Of a stretch of DNA of 64,000 nucleotides, positions 23,301 through 31,433 are shown piece after piece. Each line of letters opens with the position of its first letter. Position 1 is the stretch's first letter. The translations under genes and the position numbers were made by a program. A model generated the notes under the pieces. That model ran no database searches. It was not told where the DNA came from and saw only the letters and a program-made list of their open reading frames with translations. The stretch comes from Ampullaceana balthica (Eukaryota > Mollusca > Gastropoda > Lymnaeidae): positions 2,952,519 to 3,016,518 of the forward strand of contig CALYLW010000041.1 in the NCBI GenBank assembly GCA_944989445.1, read 5' to 3'.

Positions 23301-25463
23301 TCATATTGAACAAGTTTACGCAGACGCCCAAAACGAGTTAATTTTGTTGCAATACTTTTTCCAAGACTTTATTTTGAGTTATGGGCGTTGGGATGTATAG
23401 CCAAAAGCTCTGTTTTTACGAGTTATTTATCATAACTATATTGAATAGTATTTTTGACGTGATGCACTTGTATGCCCGTCGAGACGGCTGTTGGAGGGGA
23501 GTTACAACATGCCACCGAACGGTTTCGGAACGTCCTTGGACGGGCTTTGTTGCTCGTAGAAAATAAATAAATAAAAAGGTTTACTCCTTGAACCAAGCTG
23601 ACTTTTAAATGGTGAAAACAATGTCGGTTTTTGGTCAAATAAATAGAGGGCCAGCATTTCAATCCAATAGTTGAGGTTTAAGTGGATGGAAGTTATTACT
23701 TTAAAAAAAAATGTGACCAACTTTTGATAACCTTTCATCTTGATACGCATTATCAGTAACATGGATTGTTGGTGCCAAGTTTTGACCCTAAGGGTAATCA
23801 AGAACAGGGTTAAATTTTACTCACAAGAGCCCCGGGGAAACACGCTGGTCTTAACTGTGGGACATGCTGTGTAGCCCCGAAAAACGGTTTCAGCAGCTAC
23901 CAGGGTGAAGGCATCCTCCCCCCTCCACACACCGCTTATGTCCGACTCTAACATGCACGTATAAATTAAAAAAAAACAACAACAACAACCACAAGTGGAT
24001 GATACTTACGGAAAAGAGTATTATCAAATGTCAGTAGACCAGTATGGGATATCGACAATTTTTACTTTAAGACCTCGAAAAAAACACTATAAAAACACTT
24101 TTAAAATCTATCCCCGTCCCCAGCTCAACCTTGTGATTTCAAATCCAAGTTTTCCCAAATGGAAGGTAGAACGAAGTAACCAATTGAAGTGCAAGGAAAT
24201 AGATATAGGGTGACATTTAAATAAACCAAATTATTTTATGAAGTGTATTGCCCTCATTATAAACTTAGCCGTACTCACCGTGAGATTGTTTTACAAACTG
24301 AGAATTTTATTTTACAAAATACAGATACGTAATAAATAATATGTATTTTATGGTACCTACTATATTAGAGTTCCATTGATGCTGTTGGCTCCATGAAAAG
24401 CCTCTAGGATCTTCACCATTTCAAAGTTCGTCTTCAACGGGAATTCCTGGCCGGTCAGATTGATGAAATATTTCCACTTCCTGTATCGCCAGAGTTCCTT
24501 CATGCAGACGAGCTCTGACTCCAGCACCGAGAATTCACCCCATTTCACGTCAACTCTATGTGTAGACAAGAAGACGTTTGGGAAACATTGAGCAATGGCC
24601 GCCAAGGCGTTGTAGAAGCTAACGTTCGCCGTGAGGTCGACGTGAATGCAGTAGTAGTTCTGTGGTCGGTAGATGGCCCGCAGTATCCGCTCTACCATTT
24701 CGGAATCTTTGTACACAACCAACGAATACGCGATGGGAAATTGCCGCTCATCCTCTGTTAATGATGACATGATGTAGCCGCGACTCAATTGAAAATCGTC
24801 GCAATCGGTTGTGGCATTCATGTAATACGCATCCGTTAAAACGGTACCGACTCTGGTCTTGATTCTGTGCGCGTCCTTTTGCGCGTTTTTATCGCCCTGA
24901 AAGAGTGCGCCACAATTGACTTCACCGACACTGTATAGTTGTTCCGGAATCCGGTCAAAATAATCATTTTTCATCGAAATAGATACTCCCACAGGATTAA
25001 CGGGATTATCTTTGATATTGCCGATAACCCCTGGATGAACAGCAAGAGCCGACGAATTAATTCCGAAAATTTTAATCCTCGTGACTTTGGATAATCCTGG
25101 TGCGGCTGTTGATTTCTTTGACATTGGCATCGTGTACGTTGGTACCCTTGAATATGGTATGGTCGCTGTTGATGTTTTGATACTCTGAGCTGGAGATCTC
25201 GGTATCGTTGGGTTCGGTATCACCGATTTCGATATCAATGAACCTGTCGTTCCGGAAGTTGTCATCGCGTGTTCTTGCGTCGTGAACGTACTCGTGTTTA
25301 AACGTATGCTGAAAAAAGACACCGGATTCCCTTCAGTGTTTTTACTCACAGACTGAATCAAGTAAAAAGCGCCAAACGAAAAAGACACGAGAAAGAACAC
25401 GAAGGTTCTGACAGATCGCGACATGTTGCATTTGACTCTACACGCATTTAATATCCCGATCAT
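11190..25463 (-). CDS. Core-2-type beta-1,6-N-acetylglucosaminyltransferase (GCNT family, GT14), five coding exons
   Basis: Coding exons (minus strand, in order): 25463..24361, 19228..19145, 16731..16592, 13832..13725, 11380..11190. All junctions have GT/AG ends and the phases fit (2, 2, 1, 1), giving 1626 nt, 541 residues plus stop. Known GCNT enzymes are Golgi type II proteins that add GlcNAc in beta-1,6 linkage to O-glycan cores or poly-LacNAc. Seen here: a short cytoplasmic end, a membrane anchor (about residues 20-37), a Ser/Thr/Pro-rich stem, then family blocks A-Y-S-L-V-V-Y-K-D, R-A-I-Y-R-P-Q-N-Y-Y-C-I-H-V-D, G-Q-E-F-P-L-K-T-N, G-S-V-H, P-D-E (presumed catalytic Glu by family knowledge), C-x7-C-I-L-G-L-G-D-L and F-A-N-K-F. 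Vertebrate members are mostly about 400-450 residues; the extra length is in the stem. The exact acceptor sugar cannot be predicted. Confidence 0.9.
12108..12645. repeat. 17-bp minisatellite, about 31 copies
   Basis: Unit AAGAAACACTTAATGTC, with scattered point variants (AGTGTC, AATATC, a CGAAATG unit). It lies wholly within GCNT intron 4. Confidence 0.97.
12888..13192 (-). repeat. Interspersed repeat R2, uninterrupted copy
   Basis: Minus-strand copy of the family at 8978..9459 and 18543..18847: GATTCACCA start, CGCATGTCTCGAGACC middle, GTGTCCGTTCTC block and GCGTATGCTACGACG end. Useful as the reference for interrupted copies. Confidence 0.75.
13725..13832 (-). CDS. GCNT exon 4
   Basis: 108 nt, phase 1 at both ends. 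Acceptor CTTAAG before 13832, donor G|GTAAGT after 13725. Encodes G-D-P-D-S-I-D-T-F-I, then K-I-W, then H-L-C-A-G-H-F-V-R-E-I-C-I-L-G-L, which aligns with the P-P-C-D-G-V-H-V-R-S-V-C-I-F-G-A segment of GCNT enzymes, including both cysteines. Confidence 0.88.
13977..14150. repeat. 30-bp minisatellite, about six copies
   Basis: Unit GTGAAGCAGATGTGATGGTG plus AGAGAAGTCT. The first four copies are nearly identical and the last two are degenerate. Confidence 0.95.
14347..14686 (-). mobile_element. LINE 3'-end fragment, split by the element at 14687..16385
   Basis: Matches the LINE at 4065..5135 from its (GATAA)n tail through the 'cttgcatacggaataag' block to 'attaattgctt'. The match resumes at 16386 (tttatgaataatt... 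gtgtttctaggttta) and runs to about 16480, so one LINE copy was split by a later insertion. Confidence 0.85.
14687..16385 (-). mobile_element. Long (1.7-kb) member of the GGGGCCGTCCATAAAGTA-end family
   Basis: It carries the same inverted termini as the 0.25-kb MITEs but a much longer interior. On the minus strand at about 15832..15614 a 72-codon frame encodes a C2H2 finger (C-x2-C-x12-H-x3-H), and the sequence upstream (about 16180..15850) reads as protein-like segments broken by stops. It is plausibly the relic of the autonomous parent, but the transposase superfamily was not recognised. A CCGAAGCCGGATCC-rich segment at about 14890..15055 looks like a further nested insertion. The target duplication is TTT (14684..14686 and 16386..16388), supported by the intact LINE sequence at the same place. 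Confidence 0.8.
16592..16731 (-). CDS. GCNT exon 3
   Basis: 140 nt; acceptor TTGCAG before 16731, donor AAAG|GTTTGG after 16592. Encodes R-D-Y-V-D-Y-V-L-H-N-E, then F-E-W-T-K-K, then I-P-D-E-T-F-F-S-T-L, matching the F-V-D-Y-V-L, E-W and S-P-D-E-x-x-W-A-T-L blocks of GCNT enzymes. The Glu of P-D-E is the catalytic base in the solved mouse core-2 enzyme, by family knowledge. Confidence 0.92.
16903..17535 (+). repeat. Interspersed repeat R1 split by a SINE
   Basis: The family starts TATATAATAAAAGGC and ends near GGACGGGCTTTGTTGCTCGTA. Other copies are at 23219..23560 (plus) and 40540..40876 (minus), both uninterrupted at the site where this one carries the SINE. Length without the SINE is about 340 bp. 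The superfamily is unknown. Confidence 0.8.
17036..17320 (+). mobile_element. tRNA-derived SINE, full length, nested in R1
   Basis: Starts GGGACGCGGTGG, has A and B boxes, body and the GAAGGAGCGTCTGTATAGA tail with GATAA repeats. Comparison with intact R1 copies gives the empty site GTGCAGTATTTC; the flanks GCAGTA and GAGTA suggest a short or decayed target duplication. Confidence 0.92.
17645..17795 (+). mobile_element. LINE 3'-region fragment, tail missing
   Basis: Reads 'ttcttcccgtctggaattt' and 'ccgggaaaactaaaatac', matching the inverse of the pre-tail region of the LINE at 4065..5135. The terminal GGACGCAA block is lost, replaced near 17780 by 'tcgtctgtagagac'. Confidence 0.6.
17826..17937 (-). 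mobile_element. Diverged tRNA-derived SINE head
   Basis: The reverse complement shows a GGGGCACAGTGG start, an A-box-like GTCAAGCGG and a B box (GGCTCGAATCTC), then truncates after a CTGAG segment. It is more diverged than the other copies and may be a separate tRNA-SINE subfamily. Confidence 0.6.
18296..18430 (+). mobile_element. SINE, 3'-truncated copy (head and first half of body)
   Basis: Intact tRNA-like head with A and B boxes, body to 'gggtacctaactacatgt', then unrelated sequence. The LINE-like tail is absent. Confidence 0.88.
18543..18847 (+). repeat. Interspersed repeat R2
   Basis: Starts TATATATAATTCACCAG, ends GCGTATGCTACGCCGCGGG plus TCGTATCTAG. Same family as 8978..9459 and 12888..13192, without a SINE insertion. 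Confidence 0.75.
19145..19228 (-). CDS. GCNT exon 2 (84-nt exon)
   Basis: Acceptor TTTCTACCAAG before 19228, donor AG|GTAAAT after 19145, phase 2 at both ends. Encodes V-R-K-N-R-W-R-S-S-L-P-P, then L-K-G-S-V-H-I-A-A-N-R, which fits the K-N-R-W ... K-G-S-V-H-V-x-x-S-R block just before the F-V-D-Y-V block of GCNT enzymes. Exon 1 supplies TA and this exon C, forming Tyr. The duplicate at 50245..50320 has lost 8 nt. Confidence 0.85.
19792..19981. mobile_element. hAT-like MITE (190 bp)
   Basis: Termini CAGTGGTAGCGAACCT (left) and the inverse of CAGTGATGGCGAACCA (right) are inverted repeats of hAT type. The 8-bp flanks (TTATGGGG and CTACAGTG) do not match, so the assignment rests on the ends only. 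Confidence 0.65.
20962..21345. repeat. 19-bp minisatellite with a 95-bp higher-order unit
   Basis: Monomer GATACTATGGTAGAGTCCC, about 20 copies. Variant monomers (TATAGTAGGATCC, TACGGTAGAGTTCC, TAAGGTAGAGTCCC and others) recur in the same order about every 95 bp (near 21061, 21156 and 21252), so groups of five monomers were copied together. Confidence 0.95.
21715..21887. mobile_element. pogo/Tigger-like MITE, TA target duplication
   Basis: Left end CAGTCGGACCTCTCTAAGTC and right end its near-perfect inverse (GACTTAGAGAGGTCCGACTG), flanked by TA on both sides (21713..21714, 21888..21889). Internal AAGTCGAAAAC-type repeats mirror the ends. This matches Tc1/mariner-superfamily pogo-like non-autonomous elements. 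Confidence 0.85.
22352..22810 (+). repeat. Interspersed repeat R3 (short inverted ends AAATCCTTTAT)
   Basis: Begins CTATAAATCCTTTATGTA and ends ATATAAAGGATTT, so the ends are inverted over about 12 bp. Contains internal TTCAATATAATACGCAC and ATCGATCTGAAATTTTGAT blocks shared with 31434..32300 and 55141..55473. Confidence 0.75.
23219..23560 (+). repeat. Interspersed repeat R1, intact copy
   Basis: Same family as 16903..17535 without the SINE. The CGTCGAGACGGCTGTTGG and CGGTTTCGGAACGTCCTTGG blocks are conserved. Confidence 0.8.
24361..25463 (-). CDS. GCNT exon 1 (membrane anchor, stem and first half of catalytic domain)
   Basis: 367 codons plus 2 nt. The first ATG after an in-frame TAA (near 25490) is at 25463; a second Met (codon 14) just before R-S-V-R-T-F-V-F-F is an alternative start. 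Residues about 20-37 form the signal-anchor helix. The Ser/Thr/Pro-rich stem follows, then P-I-A-Y-S-L-V-V-Y-K-D, R-A-I-Y-R-P-Q-N-Y-Y-C-I-H-V-D, and W-K-Y-F-I-N-L-T-G-Q-E-F-P-L-K-T-N. The usual Cys in N-L-C-G-Q is Thr here. The donor is GTAGGT at 24360..24355; without splicing the frame ends at once in TAG. Confidence 0.93.
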
Positions 25464-27253
25464 TTGGAGTCGAACGATGAATTTTTATTGCAGAATCAAT
25501 ACGCCCGTTTAATATCCCGATTAGTCGGGTATGAACACTGAAAAGGGTTATTGTATCGGAGCGCCGGAGGGCTGTGGGTGGTGGGAGTCAGGGCAGATCC
25601 AATGACGACATATACACTGACCCAGTTTCATTAATCCAATGAGTGACTTTGAGCATTCTTGAAGTTGCTCCATTTCACATTGGATTATCCTCAGAGCAGA
25701 GAGCATCCCCATGTTTTCCAGACATTTTTCTCAGTTTGGGCTGAAAATAAAATAAAGCATCTTATATATTTATTATTATTTTTTTTAAAAGAAGATTTAT
25801 ATGGCTTATTTTAGAGCATCATTCTACAATTTGTGTGCCGCGAGACGATGCTAGTTTCGCCTCGAAATAATGATAGGCTTACCATGACAAAGATTTTCCA
25901 ATGGAATTTAAAAAAAACCCCACACATGCACAGAGTTCAAAATTGTTGAGACAAGCCGTCAATCATCATTTAATGCAAACCAATACAGCACATATGAACA
26001 GGCCCCGCCCCCCCCTGGAATGGTCACGTGGTAAGGTCAGCAGCTCATAGTGTCCCAAGCGTCTCGTTGTACGTGCCCCTGGGGGCTTGGATCAAAGGTC
26101 TTCATGGGTTTTTGGATGTCCCATGAATTCCTGCAGTATGTGTTGTATGCTAGTTGTGTAGAGGCGCTGTGTGTTGATGATGCCAAGTTTGAATGGGGGA
26201 GAAGTTTAAACGAATCCGATACAAACCAAGTCTAATCCATGAACGTTGGCGCAGTAATCAGAGGTGAATTTTTATCGGAGGTTGGCGTGGGGTGGGGGGC
26301 ATCGTTTCCCTATACCATTATTCCAAGGAAGAAAGATATGGGCGTGGATTGAAACAAAATATTATTTTTTGTATCGCTCTTATTGTCGCGTTTTCACTTG
26401 ATAACCAAACCAAGTTGGAGTCACAGAATGTGTATGTTTTTTTTGATTGTGTTACAAGCATCCAAATGCGAGTTAGTCGTACGACTTTTTTTTCCCACTG
26501 TAAATACATGAAGTCGAATTAAAGATACTGTGTTGTGCTTTTTCTTGTTTGCTCTTGGCACTAAAATCTTTAGTTCAAACAGAATTACCGCTGAATAAAA
26601 ATTTCTTTAAAGAATTATTTTAATTTTCCTGTTTCATTTGTGAGATGCAGCATTGTAAAAAAAAATTAAAAACTGAAAATTTAAGTAGGATGTTAAAAAA
26701 AAATCCTTTACTGTAATCTCAATGAAAGAGGAATTTTAAACAAATGAAAAAAAAATTCCCTCTCTTTTTTTGTTTACAATATAATTAATAAACGTATCAT
26801 AGGAGTTTTAATGAATATAGAGTGTTTGAGGGGACTGGTTTTGAAAGAGCCGCGAAAGCTGAAGCGCGAAGTGGCGAGACAAGACTTATATTTCATTTTA
26901 ACTGGTTCAAAATCTAATCGATTACCTACGCCCCTTCTAAACAGAAGATTATGGCATCCTACGCTTATCCATCGAATGAATATCTTTCAACACAGATTGA
27001 GAATGCAGCAAGTCATTAAAAAAAAATATTGTGGATTTTTCACCCAATGAATGTTCATTCTAGGTGGGGGTAAACACTAATTGATGTAGTCACTTGATGC
27101 CTCGTGAAAAAACCATGTAAGGAATTATACGCAAATCTACGGTGACAAGTTGTTTAGAGGCGGGGCGGATACAATATATTTTACCTACAAGGAGGAAGGT
27201 GACATCAATGCCACCTGGTGTCGGGTCTCATCAGCTTGTGGGGAAGTTATTCA
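25464..27253. other. Region upstream of the GCNT start
   Basis: Would contain the GCNT 5' UTR and promoter, but no TATA box or initiator could be assigned. An imperfect 40-bp direct duplication sharing TTTAATATCCCGAT covers 25439..25480 and 25500..25541. A LINE tail fragment (minus strand) lies at about 26928..26968. No other gene is seen. Confidence 0.45.
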
Positions 27254-27620
27254 AGTTTATATACACTGTTGTGCGTTAGTTAGTAAACTTTATACAAACT
27301 ATTGTCCGTCAGTTAATAATGTTTACAGAAACTATCATGTGTCAGTTATTAAAGTTTATATGCACTAATCTGCTTCAGTTTAATGTGTAAATAAACTACC
27401 GTGCGTCAGTAATTAAAGTTAATATAAAGTTAGTAAAGTTTTTAAAAAATTAAAATAACGTACGTCAGTTGTTAACTTTTTGTTTTAAACTATCGTGTGT
27501 CAGTTAGTTAAGTTTACATACAATATCGCGCATCAGTTTGTCAAGTTTCATGGACTATCGCGCGTCGGTTATTAAATTTTAATAATCTATCGTGCGTCAG
27601 TTTTTAAAGTCTATATAAAC
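27254..27620. repeat. Degenerate tandem repeat, about 40-bp unit
   Basis: Recurring phrases of the type 'actatcgtgcgtcagtta' and 'aaagttta', about nine times, with variable spacing. An old, decayed minisatellite. Confidence 0.75.
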
Positions 27621-27814
27621 TATTTCCACAAACGTGTAATCCTGCAGTTGATGAAACCAGCAGCTGACGCCCTGTGCTCAAATTGTTTAACTCGACTCAT
27701 TTTAATTTGCACGGCTAAGGAGCTTCTGCCGATAAAAACGTCCTTCGGGTTTTAATGTCCGTTATCAAGACGAATGGGTACGACGCGCACCTGAATGCAT
27801 TGTCTCATGAGATG

Positions 27815-27868
27815 AGATTGGACGCAATAATCTTCTGTATAGAAGGAGCGTCTGTAACAGATAAGATG
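27815..27868 (+). mobile_element. Isolated LINE/SINE 3' tail
   Basis: GGACGCAATAATCTTCTGTA then GAAGGAGCGTCTGTAACAGATAAGAT. The AATAATCTTCTGTA version matches the LINE tail rather than the SINE version, so this is a severely 5'-truncated LINE. Confidence 0.75.
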
Positions 27869-28428
27869 TTGGCCACCTGGTGAATTCAGAGAAGATCAAA
27901 GGCACGGAGGGGGGCGTGGTTTTGCTTTGTAGTTGATGAAGGGAGGGTGTGCAGTGAGACGGCAGTAGGTAAGGGGCACAGCTTCTTGTAAGTTTGTTCG
28001 AATTATGCGTCCACACTATGCCCGAGGTGAAATCAGTAAAGGTTTATTTACTATTCACTTCCGAAAGGCGATCATTAAAATAAAAGTTGTCACAGTTAAA
28101 AATGTTAGAAAAAAATTGTTTTTGTAGTTTTTATTGTGTTTAAACGCTTCTTTAAAAAATTAATTTTTTACAAATGTTTTTTTTTCAAATAAAAAAAAAT
28201 AAAAAAAATTTAAAGTAAAAACAAAGTTATTTAGCAAAACAGTTAATACATAAATGTTCGAAATTTTATATCTGAAGAAAATAGAGAAAGAAAAAATATT
28301 AATCTCATACGCATTTTCATAAGAATAATTTAAGTAAATATCGTCACCCTTTCTACACGATTAAAAAAATCATTTTAAATGCATCATTTAATCTTTAAAC
28401 AAAAAGATCATGTTGAACTAATAGTAGA
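27869..28428. other. Non-coding AT-rich stretch
   Basis: I see nothing recognisable. Confidence 0.35.
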
Positions 28429-28436
28429 GCAGCAAA

Positions 28437-28583
28437 GAGAAGCGTAACTGAGTTTTTCGCGCCCTTGACTAATGGATATAAAAAAATCCAAAAGGTAAGA
28501 AAATACTAAATTTCAATAAATTGAAGGATCATCGCTCGGCGCCCTTGGCAACTGCCCCGATGCCAAGTCGTTGTTACGCCCTG
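28437..28583. mobile_element. hAT-type MITE with perfect 8-bp target duplication
   Basis: Flanked by GCAGCAAA on both sides (28429..28436 and 28584..28591). Ends GAGAAGCGTAAC and GTTACGCCCTG are imperfect inverted repeats. The right half (GCGCCCTTGGCAACTGCC) is shared with 39999..40136, which has its own different 8-bp duplication, so both are independent insertions of one family. Confidence 0.9.
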
Positions 28584-28591
28584 GCAGCAAA

Positions 28592-29345
28592 TATCAACGA
28601 CACTCGTCAGCATATCATCGCCCCTGATACTCTGATGGTAAAACTAAGATCACTGACTAGGATGTATGGGTGTCAAAATTACTTACACGAGATCACCGCT
28701 CTCTGTGATCAACTAAATGATGCAGACACTACATTCTACAATACAGAAATGCACAGCACACAGGGCAATGGTGGTCGAGTGGGTTCGATTCCCGGTGAAG
28801 GCAGGGATTTGTTCCCGGGGCCAAGGGTGTCCCTGAGTTCACCCAGCTCCGAATGGGTACCTAACACTAGTTAGGGACAGAAAGGTGGCTGGGTAATGCG
28901 TGGAACCTTCATACCCGTGGCCCTTGAGCGCTGCATCACTAACCAACAGACGGCACGGTCTTTGGACGCAATACTCTTCTGTATAGGAGGAGCATCTGTA
29001 TAAATAAGACAAGACAGCACACTAACAGTTCATCATTGATTCACTTCGCAGCAGAATACCTCTCGAATAGATTTACTTCTCTCGATTCCCGAGTCCGTTT
29101 TTTTACTACCTACATCTCCATGGCGTCACGCTGAAGCTCACGGTCTCCTTCTCCTCGTCCTATATGACTCCTACGTGTACGTACCTCTGGCTAATCTACA
29201 GTCGCTTCTCTAAGGGGCGATACCGCTTCGATTATTATAACCGCTACGTATCGTTGGGGGATCTACGTTGGATACCACACGCTGGTCAACGTCCTGGCAC
29301 ATCTCTTGAATGGTTCACCTTGGTATAAGTTCGATGTGAATAAAT
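28592..29345 (+). other. Unidentified protein-like region, interrupted by a SINE
   Basis: Before the SINE, 28592..28752 is open and reads I-N-D-T-R-Q-H-I-I-A-P-D-T, then R-M-Y-G-C-Q-N-Y-L-H-E-I. After it, joined across the target duplication, another frame reads S-S-L-I-H-F-A-A-E-Y-L-S-N-R-F-T, then stops and Y-R-W-G-I-Y-V, ending in D-V-N-K-stop near 29345. The amino-acid texture is protein-like and the position next to other mobile DNA suggests a retroelement remnant, but I do not recognise the family. Confidence 0.35.
28762..29013 (+). mobile_element. SINE with fused A and B boxes, 9-bp target duplication
   Basis: Flanked by ACAGCACAC (28753..28761 and 29014..29022). The head reads GGTGGTCGAGTGG directly followed by GTTCGATTCC: about 38 bases between the A and B boxes are missing. 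Body and tail are otherwise complete, though diverged. Confidence 0.88.
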
Positions 29346-30429
29346 AAAGGGGGGGTGGTATACTTTCGTAGTGACTCAGTACATCAAACCGTCACGTGGG
29401 GCACACACGGGGGACAAGGGCTGACCGCTGCGACGTAACGTGACCCAGGGTCAAATCCTCTCACTGGTCAGTAACACGTGATGGGCCTACACCCCAACCA
29501 AATTATCGTTACGGTAATGAGGGGGTAAAATTTGCGGATACATCTCTCGTGTCCCTAACCCAACAGCACTGCTACCAGGTCTTGGATTAATTTAGACAAT
29601 CAGTGGTGATAAAAAAAAATACAATCAATATAAATATCGTTACCTGAGAAATTTCAGTTTTCTATCTCCTCCTTGACGGTAACGTCATCCGACCTATCGA
29701 AGTAGAAACAGCGCATATGCCCGGTGACATACCCGGACAAGGTTACACACGTTCGAACCGGATGAAATCCCATCAAACACCAGCCGGGGGAGCCTAATGG
29801 ACTGTCGACAATGGCTGATTTATAGAGGAGGCACAGTTGTATTAAAATCTTTAGGTTAAGTTACCTGTCTAGCCGTTCGGTTAGTTAGCTGCTGTGGGGG
29901 ACCTTACACTTAAAGCCGTTTCAGTTATACCAATCATCATCTCTAGTTTTTTTTAAAAAATAGTTTTTGCCTGAAATAAATTTTAACATCGTAAGGCAAA
30001 ATATTTCCCATATTATATGATGGGGAATAAAACACGAAGTCAACTACATTGTAATTTTAACTTAATGAAGTTTGCTGAAACCATCGTATATACAAATTTG
30101 ACATTTCTCCGTGGAACCCCAAACAAAAAAAAAGTTTTAAAATAAAAAAAATTAATTTTGACCAATCAATAATTAAGTAATATATTCACCATCCTTTTTG
30201 TTTTGTCTTGATGTTTTTATTGTGCCACAAAAAGTCACTGATGGATTCACAAAATCGATCGATACACGCGATTGATTCACTCTGAGGCACAGTGGAACGA
30301 AGAATTTATCACAGCACCTCACCAATTGTTCGTGTGGTCACCACATAAGACAAAGAAAATCTCGTGCACAAATATCAGATGAACTGTTCATGCAAAGTGT
30401 AACATTATTTCGCGGTTAGCTATGAATAA
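29346..30429. other. Non-coding stretch
   Basis: No gene or repeat is recognised. Confidence 0.35.
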
Positions 30430-31040
30430 ATCCCACGGTGCATCGGAAAACTTTTGGTACATTGAACTCAAACGGCGTGGAGATTATGGGGGCAAAAGAG
30501 TCCCACGTGAAGAAATGTTATATGGCACTGCTCAGCAGATGAAGCAGGATGCCCAGGTATTAGCCACGGGGCCGTCCATAAATGACGTCACGCACCTAGG
30601 GGGGAGGGGGGACCATACATTTGTGACGATGTGTGACGAGGGGGAGGGGGTTGTTTAAATTGTTTGAGAAATGTGACGTCACATCACAACTCGCACTTGA
30701 AATAAAATACATGTTAAATATTTGATTTCTTACAATTTATTTTATGACGTTTTACATAGCTAAACATGTGTTACGATATTAGAGTGAAACCTTACAATAG
30801 CTAAATACACACTTAGATGACAAAAAGTTATTTGAATCATGCTCATTTACAAATAGGAAATACTGCTTTTATGCCCCCCTCAAAGCCCGCAAAGCTTTGT
30901 GACGTCACATTGGAGTGGGGGGTCTAATTTTTTGTGACGTCGCGTGATGAGGGGGGAGGGGGGTGAAAAATCTGCAAAAATTGCGTGACGTCATTTAAGG
31001 ACGGCCCCAAGGCCCTTAAGACACTGGTCTCAGGCAAAAA
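30430..31040 (+). mobile_element. LINE ORF2 C-terminal remnant, split by a DNA element
   Basis: Encodes M-L-Y-G-T-A-Q-Q-M-K, then A-Q-V-L-A-T, matching M-L-C-G-T-A-Q-Q-I-L, then A-Q-V-L-A-K in the LINE remnant at 59302..59709. The match resumes after the element at 30568..31008 (AAGGCCCTTAAGACACTGG against AAGACCTTAAGAAACTAG). Confidence 0.75.
30568..31008. mobile_element. GGGGCCGTCCATAAATGACGTCACG-end element (subfamily 2)
   Basis: Inverted ends GGGGCCGTCCATAAATGACG and CGTCATTTAAGGACGGCCCC. The G-rich interior repeats TGTGACGTCACAT-type motifs. It differs from the 0.25-kb family by TGACGTCACG in place of TACGTCACGC. Comparison with the intact LINE at 59302..59709 gives the empty site GCCAAGGCC; flanks CAC and CAA fit a 3-bp duplication with one change. 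Confidence 0.82.
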
Positions 31041-31433
31041 GAATATGTATAAGAAGAATAACTCAAGCGGCGTATAAAAGCATGAGAATCACTGTATTTA
31101 GTGTAAACACTTTTGTCCCTCCATGTCTGTATCCGGTGCAGTGAGTGGTGTTGTTTAGCTGAAAATGTCCTTGATGATCTACAGTCAGGGGAATCAATGG
31201 GTGCGCGTGCCTTAAAGGTGATAGGGCGAGGCGAGATTTGATCGCGAGATCATCTCACAAAAACCAGGGCATGTGGTAACCAACTCCTGCGCCCTTTAAA
31301 AAATACAAAATAAGGTGGAAGTTAAAATACGTCTTTCAAGAAGGTCAAGTTCATCTCATGAAAATGTGAATTATTGTTTGACAGTATACGAGAGAGCTGT
31401 TTAATTAAACAACCCCGTAAAAATAAAGTTTTT
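31041..31433. other. Non-coding spacer
   Basis: No gene is recognised. Confidence 0.3.

Larger units (their letters stand above)
19229..24360 (-). other. GCNT intron 1
   Basis: A 5.1-kb intron with a hAT-like MITE, a 19-bp tandem array, a pogo-like MITE, and copies of repeats R3 and R1. A second hAT-like end (CCATGGTTTCCCGACCCCTG) lies at about 20163..20182. Nothing coding is recognised between 23600 and 24360. Confidence 0.8.

Noticed and set aside
23995..24213. Plus-strand 72-codon frame inside GCNT intron 1
   Set aside because: Protein-like composition, but no similarity I recognise and no supporting context.
24558..24761. Plus-strand frame inside the GCNT first exon
   Set aside because: Antisense shadow of a well supported exon.
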